Position numbers and translations under genes: made by a program
The notes under the pieces: model-generated
The model's database searches: none
What the model was told of the DNA's origin: nothing
The model's input: the letters and a program-made list of their open reading frames with translations, nothing else
NCBI GenBank assembly: GCA_025449115.1
Contig: JAHLKC010000031.1
Coordinates: 186,001 to 250,000, forward strand
Direction of reading: 5' to 3'
Source of the DNA: Chytridium lagenaria
Taxonomy: Eukaryota > Chytridiomycota > Chytridiomycetes > Chytridiales > Chytridiaceae
Length of the DNA: 64,000 nt
Shown: positions 58,175 through 64,000 of the stretch, piece by piece
Layout of the letters: each line of letters opens with the position of its first letter
Numbering within the stretch: position 1 is the stretch's first letter

Positions 58175-59447
58175 TTATTCTTCAACCATCGTAATTCTGC
58201 GCCCCTCCACCGCCCTCGTAAGCGCAACAAGAGTCTCCTTATCTCCGATCATCTCAGCCCACCTTAACGCCTCCCCATCAGCCGCCATAGGATCCGCACC
58301 CCATTTACACAAAACGCTGACCAATTCCGAATGACCAAAATGCACCGCATGCCGCAACGGAAAGTCGTCCAATGCATGGACATCTGCTCCCCATTTCATC
58401 AACATTTCAACAACTTCAATATGTCCCCTCGCACTCGCCCATCTCAACAGTAATCATCTTGTACGTGAATTAGAGCGGTATCGCCGGCGTGGTCAACAGC
58501 ATTTGAAGAATGTCGGGACGGCCGTGTTCAGATGCCCACATGAGAGGTAGACCTCCTCGACATGTTATATCGGCGCCAGAGTCAAGCAGCATACGGACAA
58601 TCTCCGCATTCCCCATTCGTGCAGCCCATACCAGCGCAAATCCATCATGCGCGTTCACGTCGACACCGAAACGAATGATCTCAGCGACAGTTTCCGTAGC
58701 GCCGTGTTTGCAACCATACCCAAGGCTGCGGAGTTGCAGTAATTTGGATCCGACCCTGCTTTGAGCATATGCGCAGCGACTTCGTGACGGTTACATAGAG
58801 CAGCTTGAACCAGGGCCTCGTGCATCATTTTGTCTGTAGCGACACGCGTTGCGTTCTCTGAGGGAAGAGGTAGAGTGCTTGATAATGGAAATAGCATTGG
58901 TGATGCATGCATATTCGGAGAGAGTTTCGAGATAGTCGGGGTCGTTGAAAGTAGTCTTTAATATCGTTAAGCCGATTTCAGGGTTGAAGCGCGAATCTTG
59001 AACAAGTGCGGGAGATGATGGGCCGTCTTTCGTCCAGAACGCTGTCTAAATTTGTGATGGAGGCGCTGTTATAATGTGAAGGTTCGGTGTGATGTTGAAA
59101 GATGACGACGCTTGAATCAGATGCATAAGTGGGAAGGCGAAAATAGAAATTGTGGGGCTGATGCTAGGCCATGGTCGATCAAAAGAAGTCGTGCTTTAAT
59201 CAACGTGTGTTTCTACATGAGTATCGTTAGACCCTTAGTTCAGCGATGACGCCTTTTTACCCTAGTGCATAAAATCGCTTACTGGTCAGCGATAGGTTAT
59301 ATCCAGATAGAGGATAATAAGCTCTATCAGCTCTGCAGGTAGTTGCATGATATCAACAGCGTTTCGTCCAGAGATCATGCTCAAGCAGTGAGACGGACAA
59401 AATAAGTCGAAAAGGTTGGATCTAGATGATTCTTTGATTGGCGGCAT
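58175..59447 (-). CDS. F-box and ankyrin-repeat protein
   Basis: Start at 59447 (MPPIKESSRSNLFDLFCPSH). An F-box-like stretch near 59340-59290 reads IMQLPAELIELIILYLDI. After a poorly resolved middle (59280-58920), ankyrin repeats follow: EALVQAALCNRHEVAAHMLK, VWAARMGNAEIVRMLLDSGA, MWASEHGRPDILQMLL, RWASARGHIEVVEMLMKWGA and RHAVHFGHSELVSVLCKWGA. It ends MVEE at 58175. One frame change near 58450 and one near 58700 split the repeats. F-box plus ankyrin proteins usually act as substrate adaptors of SCF ubiquitin ligases; the target is unknown. Confidence 0.75.
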
Positions 59448-59522
59448 GTTTCTGTATGTCCGAGGTTTATTTAAAACAAATGAGGCTTTCAGGAATAATA
59501 AAGTATCATGTCTCATGCGCGG

Positions 59523-61360
59523 TTACGCAGCAGGGGCGGCCTTGGAGATTTCATCAAGGTAGGTGGCGAGGAGCTGTCCAGCAAAAGAGGATAATGTAAG
59601 TAAAACAGCAAGGATTATAGAAGATACTTGATATGGTAATCTAACCTTAATGCCCTCGATGTAGTTCTTCCTGTCAAGCTTTTCGTTGGTTGAGTGGGCG
59701 CCGTCGTCAGCCCTGCCCATGGGAAGAAGTAAAACGTTCTTTTGGAGCGCGTCTTGGAACGTCAACGTGACAGGGATAGAACCACCTTCACGGGTGTAGT
59801 CGGGCTTAACACCAAAGATTCCCTCAACGGCCTTGGCCGCAGCAACTATAAAAAGGTTAGTAATGCCATGTGCTAAAAAAAACCAAAACACAAAAGACAT
59901 ACCGAAGTTCCAGTGGTTGACGTCCGCAACCCAGCTCTTTCCAGCGCTGAGGCACTCAACCTTGTAAGTGTTCTTGCTATTAAGCTTGGCGAACTCCGAA
60001 GCAATAAAGTCCGTGACATTCTTCGTGATCCTCTCTGGGGTCTGGTTGGGAACGGAACGGATGGAAAACTTGCCAATAACCTTTGCGGGAATAACAGTCT
60101 TGGCACCAGGAGCGTAGAACGCGCCTTCAACACCATGAAGAGACAGCGAAGGGTACGCCAACGGCTCATGAGAGTGGCCTTCTCGGTGGAGTGGATGGTG
60201 TTGGTGGCCTCTATGGCGGAGTGGATATCGTTAAGGGTGAAGTCGAGGGTAGCATACATCTTGTCCTCCTGCTCTGTGACGGCAGCAACGTCGTCCTAAA
60301 CGCAATTGATCAGGAAACTATTTTCAACAGGCTGAAAGAGCTGCAATATTGTAAACATACGTAGATTCCAGGATAAGTATCTTTCCATCTGGGAGACAAG
60401 CTTGCTCATGACGGCAAAAGGTCGGTCATGGGCTCGTGAACAGTTCCTCCAAATACACCAGAGTGAAGGTCTTTCGCGGGACCTTGGATCTCAAGAGTAA
60501 AGTAGGAGATGCCGCGAAGACCATAAGTCAAGCAAGGCTTGGTAGTGCCGAGCCAGTCTATGCAAACCGTAAGCGAAACACCCCATGTATAGAACGAACA
60601 AATGAAATACGTACAGTTGTCACTAATACACACGCAATCCACGTCCTTGAAGTATCCCTTCGCTTCTTTGATAATCAAGTCATCCAATCCCTCGCTGCCA
60701 GACTCCTCCATGCCCTCAAAACACACTTTGATGTTAACCGGGAGCTCGAGACCAAGAGTTTTGTAAGCCTCAACTACCCAGAGCCAAGAGATAATAGGTC
60801 CCTTGTCATCCGTGGACCCACGGCCGAAAAGCCTTCCCTGCTCATCCTCAACAAGGGTGAAAGGGTCAGTATTCCAGCCGTCACTCTTAAGGGCAGGTTG
60901 GACGTCGTAATGACCGTAACTGTATACAGAAAGAGAATTAAGATATCCATTTGTATAATATGTATAATACATGACAATGATGTTAAACTTACACAAGGAC
61001 AGTCTTCTTCTTAGGGTCAGTGCCGAAAGTTCCGAGAATGATCGGGGGAAGGTCAAGCTCAACACCTTGCATAATCTGCTTTCCGGGGTCCCTTTTCTCG
61101 ACGTTCACGGCTCCGAGACGGAGGGTTTCAGTGTAAAGCCATTCTCCCATGCGGAAAACCTCCGGGCGGTACTTGGCATCACCGCTTACACTAGACAGGA
61201 AAGTATTAACCAAAAAGCTCATTATTCAAGCGCATTCAACGATGAATGCGCTTTCCTTAAACCAAGGATATTACCTTGCGATGGCCACGACCTCACCGAG
61301 GCGCTTGATGTAGCTCTCCTGGTTCTTCTGAATGTGTTCGCGAATCTGTTCAATCGACAT
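59523..61360 (-). CDS. CNDP/Dug1-type M20 metallodipeptidase
   Basis: Start at 61360 ([20 protein letters not shown]). Exons continue with [20 protein letters not shown], then [20 protein letters not shown] with the first metal-binding His and Asp, [20 protein letters not shown] with the bridging Asp, [18 protein letters not shown] with the catalytic Glu pair, [40 protein letters not shown], and [14 protein letters not shown]. Near the C-terminus [20 protein letters not shown] carries the last His. The protein ends SKAAPAA at 59523. About seven short introns. All active-site motifs are present. In yeast the Dug1 homologue cleaves Cys-Gly in glutathione turnover. Cytosolic, with Zn or Mn as metal. 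Confidence 0.92.
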
Positions 61361-61891
61361 GGCTTCAAATAACATTCATCAGATATTAGAAAGAAAGCCC
61401 CAATATCATCCATATGAAAACGAATGCAGTATGGAGACTAGCAAAAGCAACTGGCACGCAGCGATCCAGCGATGTCCTTCCCTCTTTCAGTTGCATGCAT
61501 CTCACCTGTTCAATTTTTTGTGACGCTTTTTCCTAAAGTTCTTCGGGTGATGACAAAACGATGGAGAGTGTGAGCTTTGAGCAAGGTAGAGAAAGGAACT
61601 AGGCTAGATGGTTCTCGCTTTTTTAAACCTGAAAGCTTGTCTTCTTACGGGATTATGAGTTGTAAAGCAGACTTTTCGACCTTCCGGGATATAAGGTTTA
61701 AATGCTTTACACTTATGGAGTCCTACTACTCCCATCATCCTGCAAAGATTCTCCGTCACCGTGTCCCATTCTGCTTATCGACCTTTCATCACGCCCCAAT
61801 ACTTTCAGTAATTGCTTTCTAATCTCTTTGCGTCAAATGCTCAACTGGTAAGTCTCAATTCAATGTCCTTTCTTGTGCCACATCATCGCAT

Positions 61892-63427
61892 ATGCAGTCA
61901 TCGCCGCTCCACCTCCCTGAGCTCCTTCCAGATCTCTTCTCTCTTCTTCCCTCCGAAGTAGACCTTGCTAGATGTGAAATGGTCTGTAAGCTCTGGAGGG
62001 ATACCATTCAGTCTTCGCCACAACTCTGGCTGCGATGGTGTCTCAACATGTTCACGATGGAGACACCATTCCATCAAAGACAAGCTCATCGCTCAAACAT
62101 AATGGATCAAGGGCACCACCACTCCTATATTTGAAGGAAAAGTCTTTTAAAGAACTTTGTAGAAAGTCGGCGGGATGGGACCGGTTAGTTTACAATCTTG
62201 AAAGACGGCACTTGATGTCACCCGCTCTCGGCCCTGCAACCGTTGCGGACAACATAAGCTCAAAATCTTATGCAAGGCTCCTTGCAACCAAAATAGTTAG
62301 ACCAAATACCCTGTCCGGCAATCCTATTCATGGCCCGAAGATAAGTGAAGCAATCATCCTAAATGATCGCACCCTCTATCTCTCAATTCAAAGAAACCGC
62401 AAAGGCGTGATAACATCCGGAGTCCTCGATATAGAGACTTCTCGCTTTGCCACGCTTCATGAAGAGCCTTTTGGTCGCCAAGGACCCGACTTTACCTCAC
62501 ATTCGCAGATATGTCCACAGCGATCTATACTCGGCCACCATACCTTGGATAGCAATACCCATGATGCAGACAAATTCTATCGCCTTCTATGATGCCCGTA
62601 AAGTCTCATCTTTGCGCGTTTTTGAAGCCAAGGTTTCTCCAGCCCCATCGTTCCGCTGGCAAGTGCCTATTACTCTTTTAAATGACGACATAAGCTTCTT
62701 TCATGTTCGCAACACTCGCATGCTCTGTCAAAGGGGCTTCACAAATCCCTTCATCCACCTCTATTCTCTACCCACTTCCCAAGAGTTGGCGCTCACCTCC
62801 CCACCGTTCGCTGCATCACCTCTTATCCGGCCAAAACTCCTCTGGACAGTTCGTCTTCATCGGGACGAAACCGTTCTCCACCTCCACGACGACCTTATCG
62901 CCATATGTTCCGACAGCGGCACAATAGGTGGTACCATCACCCTTCTCCGCGTCTCCACCGGCCAACGTCATTGTTCCATCCCAGTTCCTCTTCACCACAC
63001 CCCCCACATGCTTCTCACGATCAAGTTGACACGTACCCACGTTTTGCTATGGCAGTTGGACTCCTCGCGCGCACAGATTGCTGTACGACCTGTGAGGAGG
63101 ACGTGGAATGGGGATGGGGAGGTGGAGGTCGGGGAGGTGGGATTGCCGGTACCGACGTCGGTGGATGAGGTTGGAGTTGCGAGGGATGAGACGGCAATGG
63201 TGTATGTTGCGGGCGGGGAGATTGTGGTTGTGGATCTTGGAAGGGGTGGTGAGGTTGACAGGACGACGGTGGAGGAAACAGAGGTTGTTTGTAGTTTGAA
63301 TTTGGCGCTTGAGGGGGAGGATGTGAATTTGGATGAGACGTCTTCTGTGCATGAGCAGGCAGTTTGGTTGGTGTATAGGAATACGGGTGGGAGGGTCGAG
63401 ACGAAGTTCGTCGTAGTTAAGGATTGA
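61892..63427 (+). CDS. F-box protein
   Basis: Starts MQSSPLHLPELLPDLFSLLP, followed by VDLARCEMVCKLWRDTIQSS and PQLWLRWC, a clear F-box (residues about 5-50). A frame change near 62080-62130 leads to EKSFKELCRKSAGWDRLVYN, and another near 62460 leads to the long C-terminal frame (to 63427) rich in beta-strand-like pieces (FYDARKVSSLRVFEAKVSP, LLWTVRLHRDETVLHLHDDL, HVLLWQLDSSRAQIAVRPV). Those could form a WD/beta-propeller-like substrate domain, but no repeat is certain. Total about 510 residues. Probably an SCF adaptor. The two breaks look like single-base sequence errors. Confidence 0.72.
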
Positions 63428-63763
63428 TTGGTGTGACGCGTTCTTTTCGCGTATTTTCATTTGAATACACGTCATCCATGTACATAATATATTAGAAGCT
63501 AATAGGTTTGCGGGGGGTATGATGATTAAAAGTACATTTTCAAAAGGAAGTGATTAAAATAAGTTGTCTACGGCGTTTGAGAGGGCATGTGGTTGGCGTA
63601 TAAAGAGGAAATCAGGAAATTGTACAGAGGTATACCTAGCAGAAGTCCTATCACACAAACCCGTACAAAAACCTTCGTTCTGCAGGCGCATCAAAGAAAA
63701 CCCAACACACCAAAACGGCAAAGGCCGGGAATAGTGTTCAAAAAGATAGCCAACCACAAAGTC
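63428..63763. other. Convergent intergenic region
   Basis: Lies between the 3' ends of the F-box gene and the Ataxin-10 homologue. No gene is seen; it probably holds both 3' UTRs and poly-A signals. Confidence 0.5.
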
Positions 63764-64000
63764 TCATAAAGGGTCCATCACCGGACCAACCTTCACTTTC
63801 CCATCGCTGGTAACCCTTGCTTTCAAACCAGCCGCGGCAAGTGTACCATCGTCGGGTGCCATACCTCGAGCTTCAAGGCTTGCGATGAGGGCTTGATTTT
63901 TTGGGTTGTTGTCGCAAAGATTTCGAACGGCGAAAATAGACCATTCACGGAGGACTAACAAAGAGGGTAAGTACGACCAATGGAAACGAAGAGAATGCAG
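63764..64000 (-). CDS. Ataxin-10 homologue, C-terminal end (partial)
   Basis: The last exon (63958-63764) reads LREWSIFAVRNLCDNNPKNQ then ALIASLEARGM and ends VGPVMDPL. L-REW-IFA-RNL-x-NP-NQ is the signature of the Ataxin-10 C-terminal domain (PF09759). The acceptor AG is at about 63959-63960, and upstream bases to 64000 are intron or the preceding exon. The rest of the gene lies to the right of the window. In yeast the homologue Ctr86 has no settled role. Confidence 0.82.
   Translation of the reverse strand: MHSLRFHWSYLPSLLVLREWSIFAVRNLCDNNPKNQALIASLEARGMAPDDGTLAAAGLKARVTSDGKVKVGPVMDPL

Overview
The window looks like nuclear DNA of an early-diverging, probably chytrid-like fungus. This is inferred from three things: short spliceosomal introns (about 45-85 nt, GT-AG with one GC-AG), fungal proteins (an Sfp1-type zinc-finger factor, a P5B ATPase, Ataxin-10 and M20 dipeptidase homologues), and mobile elements that include a tyrosine-recombinase retrotransposon and a Helitron. 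No rRNA, convincing tRNA or CRISPR array was seen.

Layout. 1-6809 (-) is the 5' part of a large NRPS-like gene of the Pls/PosA type: two adenylation-like modules, a carrier-like domain, then membrane segments and a left-handed beta-helix domain. 7837-8121 and 19748-19987 (-) encode two paralogous small proteins that share motifs and promoter elements. Between them lies a nested retroelement complex (8451-18717). It is an Ngaro-like DIRS element with A1-ORFs-B1-A2-B2 split direct repeats, gag, RT-RNase H and tyrosine recombinase. A 4.87 kb LTR element without gag-pol has inserted into its A2 repeat, and the intact A1 copy serves as the empty-site control. 20181-20620 is a MITE. 21448-21849 (-) is a small two-exon gene. 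23778-26070 (+) and 26517-27354 (-) are poorly resolved genes. 28015-32803 (+) is a P5B (ATP13A2/YPK9-like) transporter in ten exons.

33.6-45.6 kb is a mobile-element-like block. It holds one minus-strand and one plus-strand gene of unknown function, followed by a Helitron Rep-helicase gene (38108-45618). All three genes carry the same 17-18 bp GC-rich palindrome in introns or flanks, and its asymmetric loop always lies in the sense orientation. One intron holds about nine copies at a 45-46 bp period. 45769-47503 is a TA-flanked inverted-repeat element, itself hit by a hAT-type MITE (45965-46375) with a perfect 8 bp target duplication.

48480-52676 (+) is an Sfp1-like transcription factor. 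53442-54089 and 54324-54973 (+) are tandem DUF1772-like membrane proteins. 55107-57852 (+) is the biotin-carrying alpha subunit of methylcrotonoyl-CoA carboxylase. 58175-59447 (-) is an F-box/ankyrin protein, 59523-61360 (-) a CNDP/Dug1 dipeptidase, 61892-63427 (+) an F-box protein, and 63764-64000 (-) the 3' end of an Ataxin-10 homologue.

A technical point governs how the genes are read. Many otherwise well-conserved genes contain single-base frameshifts, most of them at short homopolymers. The two LTR copies differ at eight sites, all homopolymer-length changes, with no substitutions. The simplest reading is residual indel error in the assembly, so broken frames here are weak evidence for pseudogenes.
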